NCBI GenBank assembly: GCA_963774075.1
Contig: CAVZDP010000002.1
Span: forward strand, 682,001-746,000
DNA from: JBBQNR01 sp963774075
Lineage (GTDB): Bacteria; Actinomycetota; Thermoleophilia; Solirubrobacterales; JBBDJG01
DNA length: 64,000 nt
Direction of reading: 5' to 3'
The stretch's first letter is position 1. Every line of letters begins with the position of its first letter. The notes below the pieces were generated by a model that was not told where the DNA came from, did no database searches, and saw only the letters and a list, made by a program, of their open reading frames with translations. Of the stretch, positions 36,733 to 44,945 are shown piece by piece. Made by a program: the position numbers and the translations under genes.

Positions 36733-37989
36733 TCATTGTCTCGCCGCCGGCCGACCCTCACGCGCCCCGGGTTCCGACTCGGCGCGGTTCGCGATCCAGT
36801 TCGCACCCGGCGTGTCCGTGAGACCGTGGGCGACTATCGAACAGAAGACCGTCAGGGCAGCGATGTAGAAGATGCGCTCCCCTGAGGGAATTCCTTCGGA
36901 AAGCACCAACAGGCCGAAGGCCATGGTGGCGACGCCCTTGGGGCCGAACCAGGCCATGAACGCCTTTGTCGTCGTGCTGACGCGCGCGCCCGCCAGCGCA
37001 GTGAACAACGCGACCGGGCGTGCGATCAGGAGCGTGAAGACAACGATTCCCACGGCCGCGAGACCGTCACCGAAGATGTTTCCGAACGTCAGAAGCGAGC
37101 CGAATACGACAAAGATTCCCAGCTTGACAATCTCGATCACGTCCTCGGAGCGTCCCTCGAAGCACTCACGTATGTCAGGCCGGAAGATTCCGAGCGTGAT
37201 GGCGCAGACGAACACGGCGATGAATCCATTGCCCTCGGGCTGAAGGACCGCGATTCCGTAAGCAGCGAACGCGGTGCCGAGCGCATACATGCTCTTCTGA
37301 TGCGGTGTGATCTCGTGCCCGAGTGTCGTTGTGCGGGGCATGAGGCGAGAGGCCGCATAGCCGACCAGCAGTCCTGTGATCACGCCGAGCGAGACGTCCT
37401 GGAGGATGAACTTCCAGGCTTCGAAGTCACCTTCGTCGGCACTCAGGGAGGCAAGCAACGCGAGCACCGCCGTAAGGGCGAGGCCGTCGTTGAGACCGGA
37501 CTCGAGGTTGAGCGAATGCCTTATGAATCGGGGCACGCGCGGGTTCGTCACCACGCTTGACGAGAGGACCGGGTCGGTGGGTGAAAGCAGGGCGCCCAGA
37601 AGAAACGCCTCCGTCCAGGAGAGATCGGTCATCGCCACGGTCGCGCAGGCTATGAGCGCGCCCGTCAGGGGCATCGCCAGCACCAGTGCCCGCAAGGGAA
37701 CATGCCATGCCTTCTGCAGCATCTCCGCCTCCACTTCCAGCCCGTCACGAAAAAGGATCAGGACGAGCGCCACCACGGCGAGCGCCTCGACGAACCCCGA
37801 GCGCGGGTCGAACTCGAGCACCTCGAGCCCTCCCTCGCCGAGCACGAACCCTGCAACGACGAACACCGCGGTCAGAGAGAGGAAGCTCCGCCTGGCGACA
37901 CCGGCGATCAGAGCGCCGAGCACGAGCAGCAGCCCGAGAACCGTTACCGATTGCTCAAACGACCCGGTGGTTGAAGAAGCGAGCGCCAT
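36733..37989 (-). CDS. CPA1-family sodium/proton antiporter (NhaP type)
   Basis: An inner-membrane exchanger with about 12 helices and 418 residues from the ATG at 37989 (an upstream ATG at 38037 is possible). Family landmarks are LILFRDGLEVEAEMLQKAW, LGALLSPTDPVLSSSVVTNP, RFIRHSLNLESGLNDGLALT (ion-binding Asp region) and WFGPKGVATMAFGLLVL (conserved GPRG-like loop). It exports Na+ or K+ for H+ and adjusts pH. A divergent hydrolase gene begins 98 bases away. Confidence 0.9.
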   Translation of the reverse strand: MALASSTTGSFEQSVTVLGLLLVLGALIAGVARRSFLSLTAVFVVAGFVLGEGGLEVLEFDPRSGFVEALAVVALVLILFRDGLEVEAEMLQKAWHVPLRALVLAMPLTGALIACATVAMTDLSWTEAFLLGALLSPTDPVLSSSVVTNPRVPRFIRHSLNLESGLNDGLALTAVLALLASLSADEGDFEAWKFILQDVSLGVITGLLVGYAASRLMPRTTTLGHEITPHQKSMYALGTAFAAYGIAVLQPEGNGFIAVFVCAITLGIFRPDIRECFEGRSEDVIEIVKLGIFVVFGSLLTFGNIFGDGLAAVGIVVFTLLIARPVALFTALAGARVSTTTKAFMAWFGPKGVATMAFGLLVLSEGIPSGERIFYIAALTVFCSIVAHGLTDTPGANWIANRAESEPGAREGRPAARQ

Positions 37990-38087
37990 GACGATCTCTG
38001 CCGACAAGGCAGAATCGCCGACCAGTCTTCCCGGCACACCTGGCCGGAGCCTATCAATCCGCTGGCGCTCCCAGACACTGGCTTAGG

Positions 38088-38961
38088 ATGAGCTCCGTGA
38101 GTAGCAGCGAGGTAGTCGAGCGCCATCGTCCGCCGGCCGGTTCTTCGACGCTGCCGGGGTCCGCAGTTTCGTGCTCGACCAGGGCGAGGGCGAGCCGGTC
38201 GTCTGCCTTCACGGCGTCCCGAGCTCGTGCTTCCTCTACCGCAAGGTCGTCGCCGAGCTCGCGGGCCGTGGGCTCCGTGGGGTTGCCTTCGACCTGCCAG
38301 GGTTGGGTCTGGCCGATCGTCCACGTGATTACGCCTATTCATGGACGGGGCTCGGTCGCTTTTGCGTTGCGGCCGTGGATGCTCTCGAGCTCGAGCGGTT
38401 TCACCTCGTCGTCCATGACATCGGGGGACCCATCGGGTTCGAGCTCGCCGCCGCAATGCCGCAGCGCGTGCGCTCGCTGACCGTGCTCAACACACTGATC
38501 GCGGTCGATGGGTTCAAACGGTTGTGGTCGATGGAGCCGTTCGCGCGGCGCGGCCTTGGCGAGGTTTACCTCGAGACGCTCACGAAGCCGATGTTCCGCC
38601 AGCTCTGGTACCTGCAGGGGATCAAAGACCGCAGCGCGATGTCGAAGGAGGAGATCTACGCCTACGTCGATCTGCTCAAGCGCGAGGACGGCGGGCGGGC
38701 GTTCTTGAAGGTCATGCGTGGTTTCGAGCGGACCGCCGACAAGCAGGCGCTCTACGAGAACACGGTTCGAAACGTTCCCTATCCGTCCAGATCGTGTGGG
38801 GCTCGGATGATCCGGCGCTGAAGCTGACCGCGCACGGCGAACGGGTGCAACGGCTTGCGGGACTGGATCAGATCCACACCGTTCCCGCCAAGCACTTCCT
38901 CCAGGAGGAACAGGCTCCCGCGATCGCGGAGCACGTCGCGAGGCTGGCCGGCTCCGCCTGA
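38088..38961 (+). CDS. haloalkane-dehalogenase-like alpha/beta hydrolase, two frameshifts
   Basis: A soluble hydrolase. The start MSSVSSSEVVERHRPPA is followed, after one lost base near 38140, by FFDAAGVRSFVLDQGEGEPV VCLHGVPSS (oxyanion HGVP). The nucleophile elbow is HLVVHDIGGPIGFELAAAMP, with Asp as nucleophile, typical of dehalogenases and epoxide hydrolases. The cap is MEPFARRGLGEVYLETLTKP. A second break near 38785 leads to VQIVWGSDDPALKLTAHGER and VPAKHFLQEEQAPAIAEHV (catalytic His). About 290 residues when repaired. The substrate is unknown. Confidence 0.8.
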
Positions 38962-38970
38962 ACGGCTCGG

Positions 38971-40182
38971 CTACCGGCTTTCGGGCAAAACGACCGCGAA
39001 GCGAGATCCGCGAGCCGGCTCGCTCTGCACCCGGATCTGCCCACCGAGCGATTCCACGATTCGCTTCGCGAGCGCAAGCCCGAGGCCGGACCCGCTGCTA
39101 GAGCGGGCGGCGTCACCACGCCAGAAGGGCTCGAATACCTGGTCGATCACGCCAGGGGCGATGCCTTCGCCCGTGTCCTCGACCACCAGCTCCAGTCCCG
39201 CGGGCCCGCGGTTTGCCTCCATCCGAACGGTGCCGTCGGCCGGCGTATGGCGGATCGCGTTCTGAAGCAGGTTCTGAAGCACGCGCACGAGACGGGGCGA
39301 GCACAGACATTCGCCCGCGCCGTTGATCTCCGTCTCGAGCACGAGTCCCTTTTTCGACGCCTGAGGCTCGCAGGTCGCCAGAGCAGACTGAACGACCTCT
39401 TCGAGCCGGACGCGCTCGGACTCCGCCTCGATCGCTCCGGCGTCGATCTGAACGAGCTCGAAGAGATCGTCGACCAGCAACGAGAGCGACTCGACTGAGC
39501 GCTGCATCTCGCCCGCGTAGCGCTGGAGCGTCTCGGGATCGTTCACCACACCGTCGCTGACGGCCTCGACCATCGCGCGGAGGCTGGCGAGCGGTGTGCG
39601 AAGGTCGTGGGACACCGCAGTGATCAGGTCCTTCCGCTTCGCCTCTCCAGCTCGTTCGCGAGCCAGCGAACGTTTCAGGCTAGCCGCTGTCTCGTCGAGG
39701 GTGGCTGCGAGCGCGTCGAGCTCCGGCCCCGCGCCGAGCCGGCCGATTCGGTGGTCGAGGTCGCCGTCCGCGAGAGAACGTGCGCCCACTACGAGACGCT
39801 CCACGCCTGTCCCCCACGCTTTCGCCAGCGCGAGCGCGGCCGCGATCCCGGCTCCGACCGAGTACACGAGCAGCATCGCCACCAGCGTCGCGTCGTGGTG
39901 GCTGACTGACATCAAGAGCGTTAGTACCCCGAGGTTGACGAGGCTCACGAGAACGGCGAGCGCAGCGACCGCAACGAAGCGCCAGCGAATCGATGCCTGC
40001 GTCAAGAGCGGGCGCGCCGCGACGGTCGCCGTCACGGTGGCGATCAGGGCGATCAGCAAGAGAAGCGCGAGGTCCCGGAGTTCGCCTCCCTTGACGCCAA
40101 GCGCGACGCCTAGCCCGAGGCTTGCCAGGGCACCGGCAACGACCACACCCGTCACGAGCGCCGGCAGCCGCACCCGGCTCAT
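38971..40182 (-). CDS. OmpR-type system sensor histidine kinase
   Basis: A membrane kinase of 403 residues. It has about four membrane helices in the first 150 residues (LVTGVVVAGALASLGLGVAL, LALLLLIALIATVTATVAA, FVAVAALAVLVSLVNLGVLT, ATLVAMLLVYSVGAGIAAAL), then HAMP (LVVGARSLADGDLDHRIGRL). The H box is LITAVSHDLRTPLASLRAMV and the ATPase part is NLLQNAIRHTPADGT, VEDTGEGIAPGVIDQVFEPF, GSGLGLALAKRIVESLGG. There is no large external sensor domain. The ATG at 40182 overlaps the regulator stop (ATGA). Confidence 0.92.
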   Translation of the reverse strand: MSRVRLPALVTGVVVAGALASLGLGVALGVKGGELRDLALLLLIALIATVTATVAARPLLTQASIRWRFVAVAALAVLVSLVNLGVLTLLMSVSHHDATLVAMLLVYSVGAGIAAALALAKAWGTGVERLVVGARSLADGDLDHRIGRLGAGPELDALAATLDETAASLKRSLARERAGEAKRKDLITAVSHDLRTPLASLRAMVEAVSDGVVNDPETLQRYAGEMQRSVESLSLLVDDLFELVQIDAGAIEAESERVRLEEVVQSALATCEPQASKKGLVLETEINGAGECLCSPRLVRVLQNLLQNAIRHTPADGTVRMEANRGPAGLELVVEDTGEGIAPGVIDQVFEPFWRGDAARSSSGSGLGLALAKRIVESLGGQIRVQSEPARGSRFAVVLPESR

Positions 40183-40859
40183 GGCTCGAACCTGTAACCG
40201 GCGCCCCACACGGTCACCAGACGGCGCGGCTTGGAAGGATCGCGTTCGATCTTCTCGCGAAGGCGCCGGATGTGAACGGTCACGGTGGAGGGATCGCCCT
40301 CGAAGGCAAGATCCCAGATCTCCGCGAGCAGCTCCGAGCGCGTGAATACGGTCCGCGGGCTCGACGCCATCGTGTAGAGCAGGTCAAATTCTTTTGGCGT
40401 GAGCGCGACCATCCTCCCGCGGACGCGGACCTCGCGGCTTACCCCGTCCACCTCGAGATTGTCGAAGGCAAGATTCTCCTTCTCGCTCGGACCGCCGCGA
40501 GGTGACTGGCGCCGCAGCACCGCCTGAACCCGCGCGACGACCTCGCGCGGCGAGAACGGCTTGGCGACGTAGTCGTCGGCGCCGAGCTCGAGCCCGGCGA
40601 TCCGCTCCGTCTCCTGTCCTCTCGCGGTGAGCATGATCACTGGCGTGGCGGCACGAGCGCGGATGCTGCGAAAGACGCTGAACCCGTCGACGCGCGGAAG
40701 CATGAGGTCGAGCAGAACCAGATCAGGTCTCGAGGCGTCGAAAGCCGCGATCGCCGCCTCTCCGTCGCCGGCGCTCTCAGCGATGAAGCCGCTCCTCGTC
40801 AGATAGCGGGCGAGCACGTCGCGCACCATCGGCTCGTCGTCCACGATCAGTACGCGCAT
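40179..40859 (-). CDS. OmpR/PhoB-family response regulator
   Basis: A 226-residue DNA-binding regulator. The receiver has VLIVDDEPMVRDVLARYLTR, phospho-Asp in DLVLLDLMLPRVDGF, VIMLTARG and Lys in YVAKPFSPRE. The winged helix has LTPKEFDLLYTMASSPRTVF TRSELLAEIWDLAFEGDPST VTVHIRRLREKIERDPSKPR. The start MRVLIVDDEP at 40859 was chosen because homologues begin there. Upstream ATGs at 40880 and 40925 add unrelated residues. Confidence 0.93.
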   Translation of the reverse strand: MRVLIVDDEPMVRDVLARYLTRSGFIAESAGDGEAAIAAFDASRPDLVLLDLMLPRVDGFSVFRSIRARAATPVIMLTARGQETERIAGLELGADDYVAKPFSPREVVARVQAVLRRQSPRGGPSEKENLAFDNLEVDGVSREVRVRGRMVALTPKEFDLLYTMASSPRTVFTRSELLAEIWDLAFEGDPSTVTVHIRRLREKIERDPSKPRRLVTVWGAGYRFEP

Positions 40860-40939
40860 GCCCTGATCCACCACGGCCATGGTCACCCAAGGGTATTGCG
40901 AAATCCTTGCGATGGCGCCGAGCAAATCCGCTTCGGCAC

Positions 40940-40968
40940 GTAAGCGAATCGCAATCTCGCCCGTCTAG
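40940..40968 (+). promoter_or_regulatory. possible GTAAGC-N18-TCTAG promoter-like element
   Basis: GTAAGC (40940-40945), 18 bases, TCTAG (40964-40968), about 58 bases before the beta-propeller gene. It is a weaker match to the GTAAGA/GCTAA class. Confidence 0.35.
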
Positions 40969-41025
40969 CGTGCCCGGCCGACACGCAGTTGTCTGATTCC
41001 CAGACCCTCACAAGGAGGTCAGGAC

Positions 41026-42150
41026 ATGTCTCGCAGCACTCACGTTCCAAGATGGGTGACGCTCTCGGTCGCGCTCGCACTAGCGGTGGCGGGGCTCGCG
41101 GTTGGCGCCCCCGGCGCGATGGCGCGCTCGGGCGGCGACGGCGCCGTCTACACGCTCACCAACAGCACCACGGCCAACGCAGTGAAGGTATTTCACCGTG
41201 CCGGTGACGGCTCGCTGACCCCCGGCGGCGAGTTCGCGACCGGCGGTCTCGGAACCGGCGGCGGTCTCGGCAACCAGGACGCTCTGGTGCTAGACGACCG
41301 TCACCTCTTCGCGGTCGACCCGGGCAGCGATTCGATCTCGGCCTTCAAGGTCAAGGAAACCAAGCTCGTATTGCTCGACACGGTGGCATCGGGCGGCGAC
41401 CAGCCGATCAGCGTCACCGCCGAGGACGGGCTCCTGTACGTGCTGAACGCCGGCGGCTCCGGCAACATCAGCGGTTTCGAATACTCGAAGAAGAAGGGTC
41501 TGTCGCCGCTCGCCGGTTCTACCCGCCCACTCAGTGGAAGCGCAGTGGGCCCGGCGCAGGTGTCGTTCGATCCGGAAGGTGAGCTGCTCGTCGTCACCGA
41601 GAAGAACACCAACCTGATCGACATCTACGAGGTCGACGCCGACAGCGGCCTGGCCAGCGGACCGAGCTCGTTTGCCTCATCGGGAGCAACACCGTTCGGT
41701 TTCGGCTTCGACGAGCGCGATCACCTGATTGTGTCCGAGGCCTTCGGCGGCGCGACGGACCAGAGCGCGGTCTCGTCATACGAGGTGGACGACGAGGAGC
41801 TCGAGCCGATCACCCCCTCAGCGGCTACGACCGAGACGGCGGCCTGCTGGATCGTGGTGACCGACGACGGCCGTTACACCTACACGACCAACACCGGCAG
41901 CGGCTCGATCTCGGGCTACCGGATCAGCCGCAACGGCAAGCTGACCCTTCTGGACGCCGACGGACGGACCGGGGTCACCGGGGCCGGACCGATCGACATG
42001 GCGCTCAGCCGCGGCAGCCGTTTCCTCTACTCGCTCAACTCGGGCGACGGAACGATCAGCGGCTTCCGGGTTGGAGCCGATGGCAGCCTCGCGCCGATCG
42101 GCGGGGCCTCCGGCCTCCCCAGAGGGGCGACCGGACTGGCAGCCCGCTAG
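41026..42150 (+). CDS. secreted beta-propeller protein (lactonase/YVTN type)
   Basis: A 374-residue exported protein. AAGGAGGTCAGGAC precedes the ATG. Residues 1-34 are a signal peptide (WVTLSVALALAVAGLAVGAP, cleavage near MARS). The mature part has repeated blades (VYTLTNSTTANAVKVFHRAG, LFAVDPGSDSISAFKV, LYVLNAGGSGNISGFEYSKK, YTYTTNTGSGSISGYRIS, FLYSLNSGDGTISGFRVG) like the 7-bladed lactonase family (PF10282). Export makes a sugar-lactonase or scaffold role possible; the enzyme activity is not proven. Confidence 0.85.
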   Translation: MSRSTHVPRWVTLSVALALAVAGLAVGAPGAMARSGGDGAVYTLTNSTTANAVKVFHRAGDGSLTPGGEFATGGLGTGGGLGNQDALVLDDRHLFAVDPGSDSISAFKVKETKLVLLDTVASGGDQPISVTAEDGLLYVLNAGGSGNISGFEYSKKKGLSPLAGSTRPLSGSAVGPAQVSFDPEGELLVVTEKNTNLIDIYEVDADSGLASGPSSFASSGATPFGFGFDERDHLIVSEAFGGATDQSAVSSYEVDDEELEPITPSAATTETAACWIVVTDDGRYTYTTNTGSGSISGYRISRNGKLTLLDADGRTGVTGAGPIDMALSRGSRFLYSLNSGDGTISGFRVGADGSLAPIGGASGLPRGATGLAAR

Positions 42151-42169
42151 GCCGCGTAACCCAGACCGT

Positions 42170-42199
42170 CGAACGGGTCCGCACTGGCGGGCCCGTTCG
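42170..42199. terminator. 11-bp hairpin between convergent genes
   Basis: CGAACGGGTCC, loop GCACTGGC, GGGCCCGTTCG (one G-T pair). It lies between the convergent beta-propeller and molybdopterin genes. Confidence 0.7.
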
Positions 42200-42208
42200 C
42201 TTCTCTAC

Positions 42209-43342
42209 CTACGCCCGTACAGTCACCGGTACGCGTTGGACGGCGTTGTTGGCGTATCCCTTCAGGTTCCAGCGCACGTCCGAAGGCTGGCGATTCCCCT
42301 CTTCGTCCATGGCGCGCGAACAGAGCAAATGGCTGCCGGGCTCGGGTGTCCTCCACTCGTAGCGCCAGGATCGCCAGGCCCACCGAGATGAACGAGCGCC
42401 GAGCTCGGCGTCCTCCCAGTGTCTTCCTCCGTCGGTGCTGACCTCGACGCTCGAAATCTGGCCGAAACCCGACCAGGCGCGTCCCCCAATCGTGCACGGT
42501 TGGGTGCCGACGAACCGTTCACGTGACATGAAGTCGGGTATCCCAGGCGGCACCATCAAGGAGCGCGGCATCATGCGCGTCAGGGGCACGCCCTTCTCAT
42601 CTTCGCGCTCCAGCAGCCGATAGGCGTTCTCCTGCTGATAGCCACGAAAGGGCTCGTTGAGGCAGGTGATGCTGCGCAGCCACTTGACGTTGGTCATGCC
42701 GTACCAGCCGGGGACGATCAGGCGGACTGGGTAGCCGTGCTGGGGCGGAAGAGGTTGCCCGTTGAGCTCGTATGCCAAAAGAACCTCATCGGCCATTGCT
42801 TCGACCAGCGAGAGACTTCGCTCGTACGTCTGCTCGATGCCGCCTTCGACGCCACGGTCGAGTCCGGTGAAGAGCACATCGACCGTGTCGCCGCGCACCC
42901 TCGCCTCCTCCAGCACGCCCCGAAGCGGCGTTCCCGTCCACTCTGCTGAACCGACCGCCTCCACCAGCCAGGGTTGGCTGATCGGACGAGGCCGGAGCTG
43001 CGCGCGACCGTTTCCGGCGCACTCCATGGTGATGTGCAGGGTCATCGCGGGCCTGGTGCGAAGGTCCGAGAGCGAGAGCGAGAGATCATGCTCGACCTCG
43101 CCGCCAACCCCGAGCCTCCAGGCATCCGTATCCACGATCGGGATGTCGTAGTGGATCAGCAGATAATGGAGGCCGACCGGGGTGACGTCGTAATGCAGGG
43201 CCTCGAGCGGCATACCGTGGTTGCGTGCGGCCAGCTGAAGCTCGTCGTGCGAGAACTCCTCTCGCGGGTCGAGGCCAGGTGACTCCGGCATTCCCTGTGT
43301 CGTCACGGGCTGCTGAGGGCCTCCAAATCGAGTCGTAATCAC
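42209..43342 (-). CDS. sulfite-oxidase-type molybdopterin oxidoreductase
   Basis: A 377-residue molybdenum enzyme. The molybdopterin domain has YLLIHYDIPIVDTDAWRLGV and MTLHITMECAGNGRAQLRPR, whose Cys is the Mo ligand, then WLVEAVGSAEWTGTPLRGVL and YPVRLIVPGWYGMTNVKWLR. The C-terminal dimerisation domain has AWSGFGQISSVEVSTDGGRH W. No twin-arginine signal is seen, so this form is probably cytosolic, unlike periplasmic relatives. It diverges from the COG4315 lipoprotein gene by only 33 bases. Confidence 0.9.
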   Translation of the reverse strand: MITTRFGGPQQPVTTQGMPESPGLDPREEFSHDELQLAARNHGMPLEALHYDVTPVGLHYLLIHYDIPIVDTDAWRLGVGGEVEHDLSLSLSDLRTRPAMTLHITMECAGNGRAQLRPRPISQPWLVEAVGSAEWTGTPLRGVLEEARVRGDTVDVLFTGLDRGVEGGIEQTYERSLSLVEAMADEVLLAYELNGQPLPPQHGYPVRLIVPGWYGMTNVKWLRSITCLNEPFRGYQQENAYRLLEREDEKGVPLTRMMPRSLMVPPGIPDFMSRERFVGTQPCTIGGRAWSGFGQISSVEVSTDGGRHWEDAELGARSSRWAWRSWRYEWRTPEPGSHLLCSRAMDEEGNRQPSDVRWNLKGYANNAVQRVPVTVRA

Positions 43343-43375
43343 TCCGTAACATAGCCCTGCGAGGATCGACGCCCC

Positions 43376-43918
43376 ATGAAGAGGATTTCCCTACTGATTC
43401 TGATCGGGCTGCTCGTCTTCGCGGGCTGCGGTGGCGACGATGGCGGCTCAGACTCCGGAAGCGGCGCTGCTGATTCGAGTGCCAAGGCTGAGGACGAGCA
43501 AACCGGCGCCGCGACGAAGACGGACGAGGCTGAGAGCGAGACCGGCCGTGCGACGAGCGGCAAGGGCACGGCTGTCGCCCTCGGCGATTCCCAGTTCGGG
43601 CAGATCCTCTTCGACTCAAAGCGTCAGGCGATCTACATCTTCGAGCGCGATCAAGAGAACAGGAGCAACTGCTACGGAGACTGCGCCGAGGCCTGGCCAC
43701 CAGTGTTCACGGAGGGCAAGCCGCGAGCCGGCAAGGGAGTCGACCGGACTCTGCTCGGGACGACGAAGCGGCGGGATGGCAAGCTCCAGGTCACCTACGC
43801 CGGCAAGCCGCTCTACTTCTACGCACATGAAGGCCCGGGCGAGGTGAAGTGCCACAACGTGAACCTGAACGGCGGCTTCTGGTGGGTGCTCGATGCCGAC
43901 GGCGAGCGGCTTCAGTGA
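43376..43918 (+). CDS. COG4315-type lipoprotein
   Basis: A 180-residue exported lipoprotein. The lipobox is LLVFAGC (signal MKRISLLILIGLLVFAGCGG). A Ser/Asp/Glu-rich linker of about 45 residues follows. The repeat unit comes twice: FGQILFDSKRQAIYIFERDQ ... CYGDCAEAWPPVF, then KLQVTYAGKPLYFYAHEGPG ... NLNGGFWWVLDADG. The family is secreted and of unknown role. The Cys pair and Trp-rich ends suggest a redox or ligand-binding fold. The next gene encodes a close relative. Confidence 0.9.
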   Translation: MKRISLLILIGLLVFAGCGGDDGGSDSGSGAADSSAKAEDEQTGAATKTDEAESETGRATSGKGTAVALGDSQFGQILFDSKRQAIYIFERDQENRSNCYGDCAEAWPPVFTEGKPRAGKGVDRTLLGTTKRRDGKLQVTYAGKPLYFYAHEGPGEVKCHNVNLNGGFWWVLDADGERLQ

Positions 43919-44343
43919 AGCGGGCCGCGATCGCCCTGATGGCGGCCGCGGCGCTGATCCTGCTCGTGCCGGCGTCCGCGATGGCCGCAGGCACCACGAT
44001 CACGGTCCGGAGCTCCGAGTACGGCAGGATGCTATTCGGCCCGAACCGCCAGGCGGTCTACGTCTTCCAGCGCGACCGGCCTAACCGCTCCCGCTGCTAC
44101 GGCGAGTGCGCGCGGGATTGGCCTCCCGTCTACACGAAGGGCAAGCCACGCGCACGCCGCGGCGTCAAGGCATCACTGCTGGGCACGGCCACCCGCCGAG
44201 ACGGCCGGCTCCAGGTCACCTACGCCGGCAGGCCGCTCTATTACTACGCGCACGAAGGACCGGGCGACATTGAGTGCCACAACGTCAAGCTCAACGGAGG
44301 GTTCTGGTGGGTGGTCGGGCCGAACGGAAAGCGCCGCTCGTAG
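43915..44343 (+). CDS. second COG4315-type secreted protein
   Basis: Starts at a GTG overlapping the previous stop (GTGA). It is 142 residues with a cleavable signal peptide (VKRAAIALMAAAALILLVPA SAMA) and no lipobox, so it is free outside the cell. It repeats the same two units (YGRMLFGPNRQAVYVFQRDR ... CYGECARDWPPVY; RLQVTYAGRPLYYYAHEGPG ... KLNGGFWWVVGPNG). The pair is a tandem duplication with a surface-anchored and a soluble form. Confidence 0.9.
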   Translation: MKRAAIALMAAAALILLVPASAMAAGTTITVRSSEYGRMLFGPNRQAVYVFQRDRPNRSRCYGECARDWPPVYTKGKPRARRGVKASLLGTATRRDGRLQVTYAGRPLYYYAHEGPGDIECHNVKLNGGFWWVVGPNGKRRS

Positions 44344-44346
44344 GCA

Positions 44347-44472
44347 CTAAGCCTCGCGCATCTTCATCAGTCCCACGACATGGCCTTCCGTGTCGGCAAC
44401 CAGGGCGACCGTGACCCCTGGCATATCGTCGGCGGCATCCACTCGGCACTCGTTCGCTGCGCCGAGGTGTTT
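44347..44472 (-). pseudogene. C-terminal remnant of a glyoxalase/VOC-type protein
   Basis: The frame ending at the TAG at 44347 reads KHLGAANECRVDAADDMPGV and TVALVADTEGHVVGLMKMRE A, which resembles the last strand of VOC-fold proteins (VALVADPEGHVVGL). The rest of the gene is missing. The fragment lies downstream of the PPC-domain gene. Confidence 0.5.
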
Positions 44473-44495
44473 CGGGCTAACCGAGTGATCGCGAA

Positions 44496-44945
44496 TCAGC
44501 TGCCTGACTCGCCCTCTACGTCGATCAGCGCAAGGCCCGTCTCGGGGTCGAGTCTGCGGCGCAGGTGTTCCGGTGACTCGTGAATTACCACCTCGAGCGT
44601 GGGCCTCACGTGGCCGCGGATCAGGTGTCCACCATGAGCCGTGCCATCCCGCTTGCCCACGACGATGTGAACGTGGGCTTGGGGTGTGCCGTCCTGGAGT
44701 GCAAGGTCACCCACCAGCGAAAGGACTTCGACCTGTTCATCGAGTGGGATGGGGTCGTAGTTCTTCGTATTCCAATCGAGGTAGCCGAGCACGACGTCAC
44801 TGAGCGCGCCGATCGCGGTGAAGTGGCCGGCGGTCACCGAGTGCTCGCCGGCGAAGGCACGAAGTCCTTCCATCACCTCGTCTCCGGTCTGAAAGACGAG
44901 GATGTACACCTTCTCTCCGCTCTCACTGAGTAGCCGCGACCTCAT
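44496..44945 (-). CDS. PPC/DUF296-domain protein
   Basis: A 149-residue protein of the PPC (DUF296) type: YILVFQTGDEVMEGLRAFAG EHSVTAGHFTAIGALSDVVL GYLDWNTKNY, LSLVGDLALQDGTPQAHVHI and GGHLIRGHVRPTLEVVIHE (conserved H-x-H and metal-like His). Plant relatives are AT-hook partners; bacterial ones are trimers of unknown role. The start overlaps the end of the antiporter gene by 23 bases, which suggests co-expression. Confidence 0.9.
   Translation of the reverse strand: MRSRLLSESGEKVYILVFQTGDEVMEGLRAFAGEHSVTAGHFTAIGALSDVVLGYLDWNTKNYDPIPLDEQVEVLSLVGDLALQDGTPQAHVHIVVGKRDGTAHGGHLIRGHVRPTLEVVIHESPEHLRRRLDPETGLALIDVEGESGS

Noticed and set aside
43346..43371. GTAAC-N17-GACG before the COG4315 lipoprotein as another promoter copy
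   Set aside because: The second block lacks CTA/CTT and the distance to the ATG differs, so one five-base match is not enough.
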